This document shows, piece after piece, positions 56,064-64,000 of a stretch of DNA of 64,000 nucleotides. Location of the stretch: the NCBI GenBank assembly GCA_963724065.1, contig CAVRTB010000005.1:62001-126000 (forward strand), written 5' to 3'. The translations under genes and the position numbers were made by a program. This stretch comes from DASRIA01 sp963724065. Lineage in GTDB: Bacteria > Actinomycetota > Thermoleophilia > Solirubrobacterales > JBBDJG01. Under the pieces are notes generated by a model. It saw only the letters and a program-made list of their open reading frames with translations, did no database searches and was not told where the DNA came from. Numbering within the stretch: position 1 is the stretch's first letter; every line of letters starts with the position of its first letter.

Positions 56064-58376
56064 ATGGAGCGAAGCTGGACGGAAGCGCTCGCGGGACTGC
56101 TCGCGGGGGAAGACGAGCGGCTGGTCACGCGTGTCCGGCAGCCCGGTCAGGCCGCCGTGCGGGCACCGATCCCGGACGAGCTGCACCCCGACGTGCGCGA
56201 CGCGCTTGCCGGGTCCGGCATCGCTTCGCTGTACTCCCACCAGGCCGACGCATGGGAGAGCGTGATGCGCCGCGGGCACACGATCGTCACGACCGGCACC
56301 GCGAGCGGAAAGTCGCTGTGCTTCAACCTCCCCGTGCTGCACGTGCTCTCCTGCGACCCGAGGGCGCGAGCCCTCTACCTCTACCCGACGAAGGCGCTCG
56401 CGCAGGACCAGGCGCGCAGCCTCACCGCGATGCGCACGCCCGCGCTGCGCCACGCGATCTATGACGGTGACACGCCGCAGCAGGAGCGCGCCGCGATCCG
56501 GCGGCGGTCGAACGTCGTGCTCACCAACCCGGACATGCTGCACGTCGGGATCCTGCCCCATCACGCCGGCTGGGGAGACTTCCTCGCCAACCTCGCGCTC
56601 GTGGTCGTCGACGAGGCGCATGTCTACCGCGGCGTGTTCGGCTCGCATGTCGCGAACGTGCTGCGCCGCCTGCGCCGGCTGGCGGAGGCCTACGGAACCA
56701 CCCCGCGCTTCGTGATGACCTCCGCGACGATCGCCAACCCCCTGTCGCTCGCTCAGGAGCTGACGGGGCTCGAGTTCGACCTCGTCGACCGCGACGGGTC
56801 CGAGCGCGGCGAGCGCGAGGTGGTGATGTGCAATCCGCCGCTGCTCGACGAGCGCACGATGCGCCGCGCATCGAGTCTCAGCGAGGCGGCCAACATGTTC
56901 GCGGACCTCGTCGCCGCCGAGGTGCGCACGATCTGCTTCGCGCGCAGCCGGCGCGCAGCCGAGCTGATCTTCCAGTTCGCACGCGCGCGGCTCGAGGAGA
57001 CCTCCGACCACGCGGGCCGCATCACGCCCTACCGCGCCGGGTACACGCCGCGTCAGCGCCGCGACATCGAGCAGGACCTCGCGCGCGGCGAGTTGCTCGG
57101 CGTGGTCACCACGAACGCGCTCGAGCTGGGGATCGACATCGGCCACCTCGATGCCGCGATGTCGGTCACGTTCCCGGGCACGGTCGCGAGCCTGCGCCAG
57201 CAGTGGGGCCGCGCCGGGCGCACCGAGCGCGGCGGGCTCGCGGTGTACGTGGCGGGCGACGACGCGCTCGACCAGTTCTTCTGCCGGCATCCCGAGGAGT
57301 TCCTCGAGCGCGCCGTCGAGGCCGCGATCCTCGACCACCGTTCCGAGACGATCTTCATGAACCATCTTTGCGTGGCCGCCTACGAAGGGCCGCTCGAGGC
57401 CGCGGACGAGGACACTCTGGGCCCCGGGTTGGTCGCGACCGCCGATCGTCTCGTAGCGGCCGGGAAGCTGCGCAAGCGCGGCGCGCGCTACCACCCGCGC
57501 GACGCGGGGTTCCCCGCGGCGAAGCTCTCGCTGCGCTCCGCATCCCCCGACACCTTCGTGATCGCCGATGCCGAGGCCGGCGAGCTGATCGGATACGTCG
57601 AGGCCGAGCGGGCGTTCTCGACGGTCCATCCCGGCGCGGTCTACCTTCACCTCGGCGAGCCCTGGGAGGTCGAGGACCTCGACGTGGAGGGACGGCGCGC
57701 GCTCGTGCGCCCCGCCGAGGACAAGTACTACACGCAGCCGAAGGTCGAGACCGAGACCTTCATCGAGGAGACACGCGACGAGCGCGAGGCGCTCGGGGTC
57801 GCCCTGCGGTTCGGGGTCGTGTCCGTGATGCAGCAGGTCGTGGCGTTCCAGCGCAAGCGCATGGCCGACCACGAGGTGATCGACCTCCAGACGCTCGACC
57901 TCCCTGAGCAGAACTTCGTGACACAGGCGCTCTGGTACGAGCTGCCCGAGATGGTCGATGAGCTTCCGCTCGCCGCGATGCTCGGCGCCCTGCACGCGGC
58001 GGAGCACTCGCAGATCGCCGTGCTTCCCCTGATCGCGATGTGCGACCGCTGGGACATCGGCGGTCTCTCGACCAATCTGCACCACCAGACCGGCTGCCCG
58101 ACGATCTTCATCTACGACGGCCATCCCGGCGGTGTCGGCATCACACGCCGCGGCTTCGACGAGTTCGAGCGGCTCGTGGGCGACGCCCGCAGGCTGATCG
58201 GCGAGTGCCCGTGTGAGGCGGGCTGCCCGTCCTGCGTGCAGTCGCCGAAATGCGGCAACCTGAACGAGCCACTGTCCAAGCACGGGGCCCTCGACCTGAT
58301 GGCGCGGATGCTGGCAGCCGGCCACGAGCGGCCCGGCGTACCGGCGCAGGAAGCCGCTGGACGGACGTCCAGTTAG
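56064..58376 (+). CDS. DEAD/DEAH-box helicase with C-terminal Zn-binding domain (MrfA/YprA-like)
   Basis: The 770-residue protein has Walker A TTGTASGKSLCFNLP, VVVDEAHVYRG (DEAH), TSATIANPLSLA (motif III), VVTTNALELGIDIGHLDAAM (motif IV/V) and QQWGRAGRTERGG (motif VI). The C-terminal region has CPCEAGCPSCVQSPKCG, four Cys of the DUF1998 metal site. This is the MrfA family, 3'-5' helicases implicated in repair of mitomycin-type damage in Bacillus. ATG 56064 is used. The open frame extends upstream across gpgS but is not conserved. Confidence 0.93.
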   Translation: MERSWTEALAGLLAGEDERLVTRVRQPGQAAVRAPIPDELHPDVRDALAGSGIASLYSHQADAWESVMRRGHTIVTTGTASGKSLCFNLPVLHVLSCDPRARALYLYPTKALAQDQARSLTAMRTPALRHAIYDGDTPQQERAAIRRRSNVVLTNPDMLHVGILPHHAGWGDFLANLALVVVDEAHVYRGVFGSHVANVLRRLRRLAEAYGTTPRFVMTSATIANPLSLAQELTGLEFDLVDRDGSERGEREVVMCNPPLLDERTMRRASSLSEAANMFADLVAAEVRTICFARSRRAAELIFQFARARLEETSDHAGRITPYRAGYTPRQRRDIEQDLARGELLGVVTTNALELGIDIGHLDAAMSVTFPGTVASLRQQWGRAGRTERGGLAVYVAGDDALDQFFCRHPEEFLERAVEAAILDHRSETIFMNHLCVAAYEGPLEAADEDTLGPGLVATADRLVAAGKLRKRGARYHPRDAGFPAAKLSLRSASPDTFVIADAEAGELIGYVEAERAFSTVHPGAVYLHLGEPWEVEDLDVEGRRALVRPAEDKYYTQPKVETETFIEETRDEREALGVALRFGVVSVMQQVVAFQRKRMADHEVIDLQTLDLPEQNFVTQALWYELPEMVDELPLAAMLGALHAAEHSQIAVLPLIAMCDRWDIGGLSTNLHHQTGCPTIFIYDGHPGGVGITRRGFDEFERLVGDARRLIGECPCEAGCPSCVQSPKCGNLNEPLSKHGALDLMARMLAAGHERPGVPAQEAAGRTSS

Positions 58377-58441
58377 AGCCGGACGGCTCAACAAGCGTCG
58401 TAGCGACGCCGATGTGAGCAAAGACGCAAGGAGGTGTCCGT

Positions 58442-59380
58442 ATGGCCGGCAGGGTTGCTGGCACAGCCGCGGGGCTCGTCGCCCTGCTCTCAATTTCCGT
58501 TCCCGCCCATGGCGCCGGCACGACCGGTGGCGCGGGCGTGACGACCCCACCGCCCGATCCGATCACCCAGCCCGGTGCCCCTTCGAGCACGGGCGGCGCC
58601 GGCGCGGGTCAAACCCCTGCTGCGGCTCCGCGGGCCGAGGCCGGCTCCCGCCCCGTCCTCACGATCTTCACCGCGTCGTCGGCCGCGAACGCGGGCGGCA
58701 GCGCGATCGTCCAGTACAGCGCCCGGGACCGCGCGCGGAGCGTCCGCGTCCGACTCGCCTTCGTCAGCCTCACGGACCGCACGACGTATCGCGCCAACCT
58801 CGGCCGCCGCCGCACCGGGATGACGCACAGCTATTCGTGGACGCGCAGGGTCGCCGCCGGCGCCTACCGGGTCCGCATCACGGCCCGCAACCCGCGCGGC
58901 AAGAAGGCCGTGCGGAGCACGACCGTGCAGGTCAGCGCGAACCCGGAGCCCGCGACCGTCGGGACGCACCGCTTCCCGATTGCCGGCGCCTACTCCTGGG
59001 GAGGCAGCGACGCTCGCTTCGGCGCCGCGCGCACCGGTCACGCGCATCAGGGCCAGGACCTCGCCGCCGCTGAGGGCACAGCGCTCGTCGCGGTCGCGGC
59101 CGGGACGATCACCTGGCGCCAGTATCAGGCCGGTGGCGCCGGCTACTACCTGGTGCTCGACGCCGACGGCGAGCCCTTCAACTACGTCTACATGCACCTC
59201 CAGCAGGGAAGCCTCGTTGTCGCCAAGGGCGACCGCGTCGCTGCCGGGCAGCGCATCGCGAACGTCGGGAACACGGGGAGCTCGAACGGAGCGCACCTGC
59301 ACTTCGAGGCCTGGGACGGCCCCTGGCAGATGGGCGGTCACGCCGTCGACCCGTTCCCGTTCCTGAAGTCCTGGGAATAA
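58442..59380 (+). CDS. secreted M23-family peptidase
   Basis: The 312-residue protein has a signal peptide (VAGTAAGLVALLSISVPAHG), a Gly/Pro linker (25-70), a beta-sandwich-like domain (about 70-165, VRVRLAFVSLTDRTTYRANL) and an M23 metallopeptidase domain with GHAHQGQDLAAAEGTALVAV (zinc His and Asp) and AHLHFEAWDG (zinc and catalytic His). It probably cuts peptidoglycan cross-bridges. A very strong AAGGAGGTG precedes the ATG. The upstream 65 bp are too short for a c-di-AMP riboswitch. Confidence 0.9.
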   Translation: MAGRVAGTAAGLVALLSISVPAHGAGTTGGAGVTTPPPDPITQPGAPSSTGGAGAGQTPAAAPRAEAGSRPVLTIFTASSAANAGGSAIVQYSARDRARSVRVRLAFVSLTDRTTYRANLGRRRTGMTHSYSWTRRVAAGAYRVRITARNPRGKKAVRSTTVQVSANPEPATVGTHRFPIAGAYSWGGSDARFGAARTGHAHQGQDLAAAEGTALVAVAAGTITWRQYQAGGAGYYLVLDADGEPFNYVYMHLQQGSLVVAKGDRVAAGQRIANVGNTGSSNGAHLHFEAWDGPWQMGGHAVDPFPFLKSWE

Positions 59381-59402
59381 CCCGGCCGCTACCAAATATC
59401 GA

Positions 59403-59417
59403 GTGGGCTTCGCCCAC
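59403..59417 (+). terminator. hairpin after the M23 peptidase
   Basis: GTGGGC (59403-59408) pairs with GCCCAC (59412-59417) around TTC. Confidence 0.5.
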
Positions 59418-59473
59418 ACCTAAAGTGAAGAACGCCCGCCTTGAGGCGGTCGCGGCTACCATGACGGACCCTT

Positions 59474-59546
59474 GGCGAGGTAGCTCAGTCGGTAGAGCAC
59501 ACGACTGAAAATCGTGGTGTCGCCGGTTCGATTCCGGCCCTCGCCA
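59474..59546 (+). tRNA. tRNA-Phe (anticodon GAA)
   Basis: Acceptor GGCGAGG pairs with CCTCGCC (59539-59545), discriminator A. The anticodon stem CACGA/TCGTG encloses CTGAAAA, anticodon GAA. The T arm has GGTTCGATTCC. CCA is not encoded, and TTTT follows directly. Confidence 0.97.
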
Positions 59547-59559
59547 TTTTCCGTGCGAC

Positions 59560-60249
59560 TCAACGGCCGGTTGCCGAGAAGTGCTGAAAGTCCCTCGCGG
59601 GTGACCAGCGGCCTCCCCAGCCCCAGCCGACTCCGCGGAATGCGTTGACGAGCGTGCGACCCGCGATCGCCATGCCGGGACGGATGCGGGAACGATCGAG
59701 GTACGGCCGCGATGCCGGATGGGTGGTCTTCCCGTTCGCGTACACGTACGGGTTCTCGATCGGATTGACGTCGATCGCGCGACCGTACGCATGCTCCGAC
59801 CAGCGGGTCGAGCCGGTCGCGCGCCGGCAGTTGAACGACGAGGTGTTGTCGGCCTCGATCGAGGCGAAGTCGTCGCCGCCGTAATCGTCCACGAGGCGCA
59901 TCCTGCGGATCGGAAATCGCTTGGTGAAGAGGCGGCGAAACGCCCTCCGCACAGCGCGGACGGCCGTCGCGTTGACGATCATCACACCGTCATGAACCTT
60001 CCTGTCGAAGCCCCAGTGGTTCATCTGGATGAACCGCAGCTGCGCGAGCGCGACGGGGCATCCCCGGTGCCATGAGCGGCCTCGCGCGCGCCGTCGGATC
60101 GTTGCCGGCAAGGCCTTCGCCTCGAAGCTGAACGCGGTCGAGGCCGCCGCGATCGCCGGCGCTGCGGCGTTCGAGGGCCCGCAGCCCCCGATCTGCGCCG
60201 CGACGAGAGCCGCAAGCCCGGCCGCCAGGATGCCTCTGCGGACGGTCAT
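59560..60249 (-). CDS. M15-family D-Ala-D-Ala carboxypeptidase-like lipoprotein
   Basis: The 229-residue protein has an N-terminal signal ILAAGLAALVAAQIGGCGPS with lipobox I-G-G-C, so it is probably lipidated and faces the wall. The C-terminal domain carries the M15 zinc motif SEHAYGRAIDVNPIEN (His-x6-Asp) and the last zinc His in DFQHFSATG. It likely trims peptidoglycan stem peptides. ATG 60249 is chosen because the signal peptide starts there. It is convergent with tRNA-Phe. Confidence 0.86.
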   Translation of the reverse strand: MTVRRGILAAGLAALVAAQIGGCGPSNAAAPAIAAASTAFSFEAKALPATIRRRARGRSWHRGCPVALAQLRFIQMNHWGFDRKVHDGVMIVNATAVRAVRRAFRRLFTKRFPIRRMRLVDDYGGDDFASIEADNTSSFNCRRATGSTRWSEHAYGRAIDVNPIENPYVYANGKTTHPASRPYLDRSRIRPGMAIAGRTLVNAFRGVGWGWGGRWSPARDFQHFSATGR

Positions 60250-60338
60250 CGACAACCGGCAACCGTATCCGCCGTTCAGAAAGATGAGAGCCGCGGGCAC
60301 CTTTTCGCGCGACCCAACTACTATGCGCGCGGGAGGAG

Positions 60339-60947
60339 ATGGCAAGTCGCATGCCAGCAGAGCAGCACCCAGACGCCCGTTCGGTCGAAACCAGGCGGGC
60401 AGACGCCGAACGCAACGTCGCCCGCATCCAGGAGGCGGCGATTCGGCTGTGGTCAGGGAACCCGGCCGCCGGCGTGGCCGAGGTCGCGACCGCCGCGGGC
60501 GTCGGCCGTGCGACGCTCTACCGTCACTTCCCCACGCGCGAGTTGCTGCTCGAGGCGATCCGCTCACAGGGCCTGGCCGAAGGGGAGCGCGCCGCGGAGC
60601 GTTGCCGCCTGCACGAGGGCACCGCCACCGACGCGATGGGCCGGTTGCTCGGCGCGTGGCTCGAATCGGGCGACCGCTACCGCGTGATCGTGGTCAATCC
60701 CTCCCGGCCGGAGCAGGTCGAGGTCCGGGCGCAGGAGGAGCGCCTCGCGGGGGCGATCCTGCAGGTCGTCGAGCGCGGCCAGGCAGAGGGCGAGTTCTCG
60801 ACCGCGCTCCCCTCCCACTGGGCGATGACGGCCGTCGGCGCGCTGCTCGTTGCGATGATCGTCGCCGTCGGCGAGGGCCGGGTCCCGCGCGAGAGCGCGC
60901 ACGCACTCTTGATCGAGACGGTCACGGGCGCCCTGCGCCCCGGGTGA
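60339..60947 (+). CDS. TetR-family transcriptional regulator
   Basis: The 202-residue protein has an HTH at about 28-72 (IQEAAIRLWSGNPAAGVAEV, then GVGRATLYRHFPTRELLLEA) and a C-terminal domain with LLVAMIVAVGEGRVP. It starts at ATG 60339, or ATG 60351, which is better spaced from GGAGGAG. It ends 28 bp before the photolyase on the same strand, so the regulator may control DNA photorepair or be co-expressed with it. Confidence 0.9.
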   Translation: MASRMPAEQHPDARSVETRRADAERNVARIQEAAIRLWSGNPAAGVAEVATAAGVGRATLYRHFPTRELLLEAIRSQGLAEGERAAERCRLHEGTATDAMGRLLGAWLESGDRYRVIVVNPSRPEQVEVRAQEERLAGAILQVVERGQAEGEFSTALPSHWAMTAVGALLVAMIVAVGEGRVPRESAHALLIETVTGALRPG

Positions 60948-60975
60948 TCGCCGCGGCGCGCCGACTCGTACCACC

Positions 60976-62322
60976 ATGGTGCGAGCCGTCGTCGTCCTCT
61001 TCAACCGCGACCTCCGCGTCCACGATCACCCGGCCCTGAGTGCGGCCGCGCGCGCCGCGGACCACGTCGTGCCGGCATTCGTATGGGACGAGGCGCTTCT
61101 GTCGTCCGGCTTCGCCGTCCCGAACCGGCTGCGCTTCCTGCTCGAATCGGTCGGGGACCTCGATCGCGCGCTGCGCGCCCGCGGCGCGGGACTCGTGGTG
61201 CGCCGCGGCGACGTCGTGGAAGAGGTCGCGAAGCTGGCGCGTGAGACGGGCGCGGAGGCAGTCTTCGCATCCGCCGACGTGAGCGCCTTCGCGCGCGAGC
61301 GCGAGCGGCGGCTGGCGAAGGTGGTCTCGTTGCGCCTCTTCCCCGGCGTCACGGTCGTCCCGCCCGGTGACCTGCGGCCCGCCGGCGGGGATCACTTCCG
61401 CGTCTTCACCCCTTTCTGGCGGCGGTGGAACGAAGCGCCGCTGCGACCGGCATGTGCGGCTCCGCGTGCGCTGTCGCTGCCTCCCGAGGTGCGCCGCGGC
61501 CGCCTCGAGATCGACGTGGGGGCCTGCTCCCCCGACCTGCCCGCGGGCGGCGAGACGGCGGCGCGCAAGCGCCTCGCGGCATTCGTCCGCGCGGGCCTCG
61601 ATCGCTATGGCGAGCGCCACGACGACCTCACGGGCGACGCGACGTCTCGCCTGAGCCCTTACCTGCGCTTTGGCTGCGTCTCGCCGCGCGAGGTCGTGGA
61701 CCGCGTGAGCGGGCGGCCAGGCGCCGAGCCGTTCGTGCGGCAGCTCTGCTGGCGCGACTTCTACCAGCACGTGACGGCCGCCAACCCCGGCCTGCCGCGC
61801 TCGGACTACCGCGGCGACGGGCGGCGATGGCGATCCGACGCCGAGGGGCTCGCGGCGTGGAAGGAGGGTCGCACCGGGTACCCGCTCGTCGACGCGGGCA
61901 TGCGCCAGCTTCGCCGGGAGGGCTGGATGCACAACCGCGCGCGGCTCGTGACCGGCTCGTTCCTCACGAAGGACCTCGGCATCGACTGGCGCGCGGGCGC
62001 CGCGCACTTCTGGGAGCTGCTCGTCGACGGCGAGATCGCGAACAACGCCGGCAACTGGCAGTGGGTCGCCGGCACCGGCAACGACACCCGCCCGAACCGC
62101 GTGCTGAACCCGACCCGCCAGGCGCTGCGGTTCGACCCGCGCGGCGACTACGTGCGCCGCTACCTGCCGGAGCTGGCCGGTATCGAGGGACCCGCCGTGC
62201 ACGAGCCGTGGAAGCTGCCGGGCGAGCGCCGCGCGGCGCTCGACTACCCGCCACCGATCGTGGACCACGCCCACGCGGCCGCGCGCTTCCGTACGCGCAA
62301 CAAGCAGGCCGCGCTTTTCTAA
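60976..62322 (+). CDS. phr: deoxyribodipyrimidine photolyase
   Basis: The 448-residue class I CPD photolyase/cryptochrome-family enzyme has an N-terminal Rossmann antenna domain (VVVLFNRDLRVHDHPALSAA) and a C-terminal FAD domain with SRLSPYLRFGCVSPREV, RQLCWRDFYQHV, EGRTGYPLVDAGMRQL and NNAGNWQWVAGTGND. These include the dimer-binding and FAD-contact residues expected of true photolyases. It repairs UV-induced pyrimidine dimers using blue light. The stop overlaps the next convergent gene by 4 bp. Confidence 0.93.
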   Translation: MVRAVVVLFNRDLRVHDHPALSAAARAADHVVPAFVWDEALLSSGFAVPNRLRFLLESVGDLDRALRARGAGLVVRRGDVVEEVAKLARETGAEAVFASADVSAFARERERRLAKVVSLRLFPGVTVVPPGDLRPAGGDHFRVFTPFWRRWNEAPLRPACAAPRALSLPPEVRRGRLEIDVGACSPDLPAGGETAARKRLAAFVRAGLDRYGERHDDLTGDATSRLSPYLRFGCVSPREVVDRVSGRPGAEPFVRQLCWRDFYQHVTAANPGLPRSDYRGDGRRWRSDAEGLAAWKEGRTGYPLVDAGMRQLRREGWMHNRARLVTGSFLTKDLGIDWRAGAAHFWELLVDGEIANNAGNWQWVAGTGNDTRPNRVLNPTRQALRFDPRGDYVRRYLPELAGIEGPAVHEPWKLPGERRAALDYPPPIVDHAHAAARFRTRNKQAALF

Positions 62323-62879
62323 GCGGTCGTGCTCTTTTCGGGCGGCGGCTCGTCGCCGAACGCGACCATCGCGATCAGGGGCGTCACGATCGAGCCCAGG
62401 ACGATCCCGAAGATCGCCTTGTAGAGCACGAACTCTCCGATCGAGATGTCGCCGTAGTCGAGCACGAGCAGGACCGCTGCGACGATCGGCCCGAAGACCG
62501 CGAGGCACAGCAGCCCGATCCGTGTGGCCCGCCGCAGCCGCGTCGCCGGAAGGCGCGCCGCGAACGATCCCGGCCGGTGTGGCAGGCGCGTCAGGTGGCC
62601 TGTGCGGATCTCCTTCCAGACGACCGTCGTGATCGCCAGGGTGGTGAGGAAGGCCAGCACGAAGCACGTCGCGACCGAGTCGACGACGACGCTCGGGCCG
62701 CCCACGAGTGGCACCGCCGTGAGGGGCACCTCGTCCTCACCGAGCGTGAACATCCAGGCGAAGAGCGCGTTCAGCACGGCGTTCGCGACGGCCGCGACGA
62801 TGATTGCGTCCCGTACGAGGAACCGCCGGTGGGCAGGCATCAGCTTCCCTTGCGGGGCGGTTGCTCCCTCGGCCGTCAT
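62319..62879 (-). CDS. four-helix membrane protein of unknown function
   Basis: The 186-residue protein has hydrophobic segments at about 24-44 (DAIIVAAVANAVLNALFAWM), 62-86, 119-140 and 148-170, with basic loops and an acidic C-terminus. No recognisable domain. It starts 9 bp after the ThiI-like gene stop, on the same strand, and its start has TAGGGT just upstream, so it may have its own leaderless transcript or read through from thiI. Confidence 0.7.
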   Translation of the reverse strand: MTAEGATAPQGKLMPAHRRFLVRDAIIVAAVANAVLNALFAWMFTLGEDEVPLTAVPLVGGPSVVVDSVATCFVLAFLTTLAITTVVWKEIRTGHLTRLPHRPGSFAARLPATRLRRATRIGLLCLAVFGPIVAAVLLVLDYGDISIGEFVLYKAIFGIVLGSIVTPLIAMVAFGDEPPPEKSTTA

Positions 62880-62885
62880 GGCCCT

Positions 62886-62891
62886 ACCCTA
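62886..62891 (-). promoter_or_regulatory. TAGGGT element overlapping the thiI stop codon
   Basis: The minus-strand TAGGGT is 6 nt before the ATG at 62879. Its first three bases are the TAG stop of the ThiI-like gene. It could be a leaderless -10 or, less likely, part of a ribosome site. Confidence 0.35.
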
Positions 62892-64000
62892 AGCCGCGCG
62901 CGACTCCCGGTGCAAGCGGTCGAGGTAGACGCCGGGCTCGATCTTGCGCGCGGACCCGGCCGCCGCCTCGGCGAGCTCGTGGAGGTCGAGCTGGGACTCT
63001 GCTTCGAGGATCGCCGCGCGCGGCACCGCGGCGCGCTGCTTGGCGCCCGCGAACAGGGGGCACGCGTCATCGGCAGCGAGCTCCGAGAGGGCAAGAATCC
63101 CGAGCGACGCCGCCTTCGCCATCACCTCGCGCTTGTCCCACGCGAGCAGCGGGCGCAGGACGGGCAGCGCGGACGCCTCCTCGACCGACGTCATGTTCGG
63201 CAGGGTTTGCGAGGACACCTGACCGAGGGAGTCCCCCGTCACGAGCGCCGCCGCCCCGACCTGCTGCGCGAGCGCGCACGCGACCCGCGCCATCTGGCGG
63301 CGGTAGAGCACGATGCGATGCGACTCGTCGGAGACAGCCGACAGCATGCGCTGCTGGTTGCCGAACGGCACGACCCACAGCGCGCCCGGTCGCACGGCCT
63401 GGAAGCCGTTCAGCACGCGTGCCTGCGCCTGCGCCTTGGTGGTCGCGAGCGGGTCGAGATACGGCTCGCCGCTGAAGTGCAGGAAATCGACGGCCAGCCC
63501 ACGCTTCATCGCGAGCAGCGCCGCGATCGGGGAGTCGATGCCCCCGGAGAGCAGGGTGAGGGCCCGGCCGCCCGTGCCGACGGGCAGTCCACCGGCTCCT
63601 TCGATCTCCCGCACGTGGACGTACGCGGCGTCGCGATCGAGCTCCGCGCGCAGCTCGAGCCCCGGTCTGCTGAGGTCCACCGGGAGATCGGTCCGCGCCT
63701 GGAGCGCCGTCCCGATGTCACGCTCGAGCTGCTGGGAGGTCAGGGGAAAGGACTTGTCACGGCGCCGCACGCGGACCGCGAACGTCTCCGGGCGCGCCCG
63801 CGCGAACGCGATCATCGCGACGTCCGCGATGCGCTCGACGTCGCGCTCGCAGCGCAGGCAGACCGACGCGGTCGCGAAGCCGAATACGCGGTCCAGACGG
63901 GACGCGACCTCGTCGGCGAGCAGCTCGTCGGGCACCGCGATCACGAGCACCGCCCCGCCGTTCTCGACGCGCGCCTCGACGCCCACGAGCGCAGCCTTCA
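62889..64000 (-). CDS. thiI: ThiI-like tRNA 4-thiouridine synthetase (5' end beyond right edge)
   Basis: About 370 residues are visible. The frame is open to the edge, and the first visible residues (ALVGVEARVENGGAVLVIAV) match the middle of the ferredoxin-like N-terminal domain, so some 25 residues lie outside. The THUMP domain follows (FAVRVRRRDKSFPLTSQQLE), then the PP-loop LLSGGIDSPIAALLAMKRGL, YRRQMARVACALAQ and GDSLGQVSSQT. It adenylates U8 of tRNA for thiolation. The C-terminal rhodanese domain of enterobacterial ThiI is absent, as in Bacillus-type enzymes. An internal GTG at 63986 exists but would cut the domain. Confidence 0.9.
   Translation of the reverse strand, partial: KAALVGVEARVENGGAVLVIAVPDELLADEVASRLDRVFGFATASVCLRCERDVERIADVAMIAFARARPETFAVRVRRRDKSFPLTSQQLERDIGTALQARTDLPVDLSRPGLELRAELDRDAAYVHVREIEGAGGLPVGTGGRALTLLSGGIDSPIAALLAMKRGLAVDFLHFSGEPYLDPLATTKAQAQARVLNGFQAVRPGALWVVPFGNQQRMLSAVSDESHRIVLYRRQMARVACALAQQVGAAALVTGDSLGQVSSQTLPNMTSVEEASALPVLRPLLAWDKREVMAKAASLGILALSELAADDACPLFAGAKQRAAVPRAAILEAESQLDLHELAEAAAGSARKIEPGVYLDRLHRESRAA

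Noticed and set aside
56055..58550. 831-codon minus-strand frame
   Set aside because: Antisense of the MrfA-like helicase.
1..64000. CRISPR arrays, prophage or insertion sequences
   Set aside because: No regularly spaced short repeats, integrases, transposases or terminal inverted repeats were seen.

Overview
The window is about 70% GC, codes densely on both strands, uses many GTG/TTG starts and 4-bp stop/start overlaps, and often has leaderless promoters. The gene set (ANTAR and STAS regulators, MoaD-MoaE fusion, glucosyl-3-phosphoglycerate synthase, acyl-CoA carboxylase with split methylmalonyl-CoA mutase, DivIC/FtsB, L25/CTC, and selA/selB and csrA in an actinobacterial background) points to a deep-branching actinobacterium, most likely class Thermoleophilia (Solirubrobacterales-like). 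This is inferred from gene content, not from a marker-gene tree. It is ordinary chromosome: no prophage, insertion sequence or CRISPR array was seen.

Layout. 1-4.1 kb: the start of a principal sigma factor leaves the left edge, then tRNA-Gln, an ANTAR regulator, a STAS protein, a small Cys-motif protein and a sigma factor that overlaps a fatty-acid desaturase. 4.1-10 kb: accessory genes (secreted proteins, catalase-like heme protein, amidohydrolase, aldo/keto reductase, cupin, methyltransferase, TetR). 10-24.6 kb: core housekeeping (glmU, prs, ABC1 kinase, rplY, pth, MFS, mfd, SurA-like foldase, mazG, eno, ftsB). 25-30.4 kb: csrA, then a minus-strand selenium/molybdenum block (moaD-moaE fusion, selA, selB, small membrane protein). 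30.5-38.7 kb: methylmalonyl-CoA mutase large subunit, GST, carboxyltransferase, TetR, ECF sigma factor with ogt, and a frameshifted ornithine-cyclodeaminase-like gene. 38.8-42 kb: dodecin and a sulfate assimilation run (APS reductase, ATP sulfurylase, TauE/SafE permease). 42.2-46.3 kb: the least familiar region, with a membrane-tethered XRE regulator, a proline-rich membrane protein and a 708-residue seven-repeat Q/N/G-rich secreted protein. 46.5-52.2 kb: biotin carboxylase/BCCP, HAD protein, sucCD, aminotransferase. 52.3-64 kb: DtxR/MntR regulator, glycerate kinase, glucosylglycerate genes, MrfA-like helicase, M23 and M15 peptidases, tRNA-Phe, TetR with photolyase, and a ThiI-like gene cut by the right edge.

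How the genes work together. The carboxyltransferase (34.1 kb), biotin carboxylase/BCCP (46.5 kb), methylmalonyl-CoA mutase (30.5 kb) and succinyl-CoA ligase (49.0 kb) together cover propionyl-CoA to succinate, apart from an epimerase and the mutase B12 subunit, which are not in the window. selA/selB beside a molybdopterin synthase suggests a selenocysteine-containing molybdoenzyme elsewhere. GpgS, a HAD phosphatase and glycerate kinase form a glucosylglycerate module.

Three genes (sigma factor near 2 kb, mazG, ornithine-cyclodeaminase-like) each carry one apparent frameshift. Either they are decaying or the consensus has indel errors, so this should be checked before biological conclusions are drawn.
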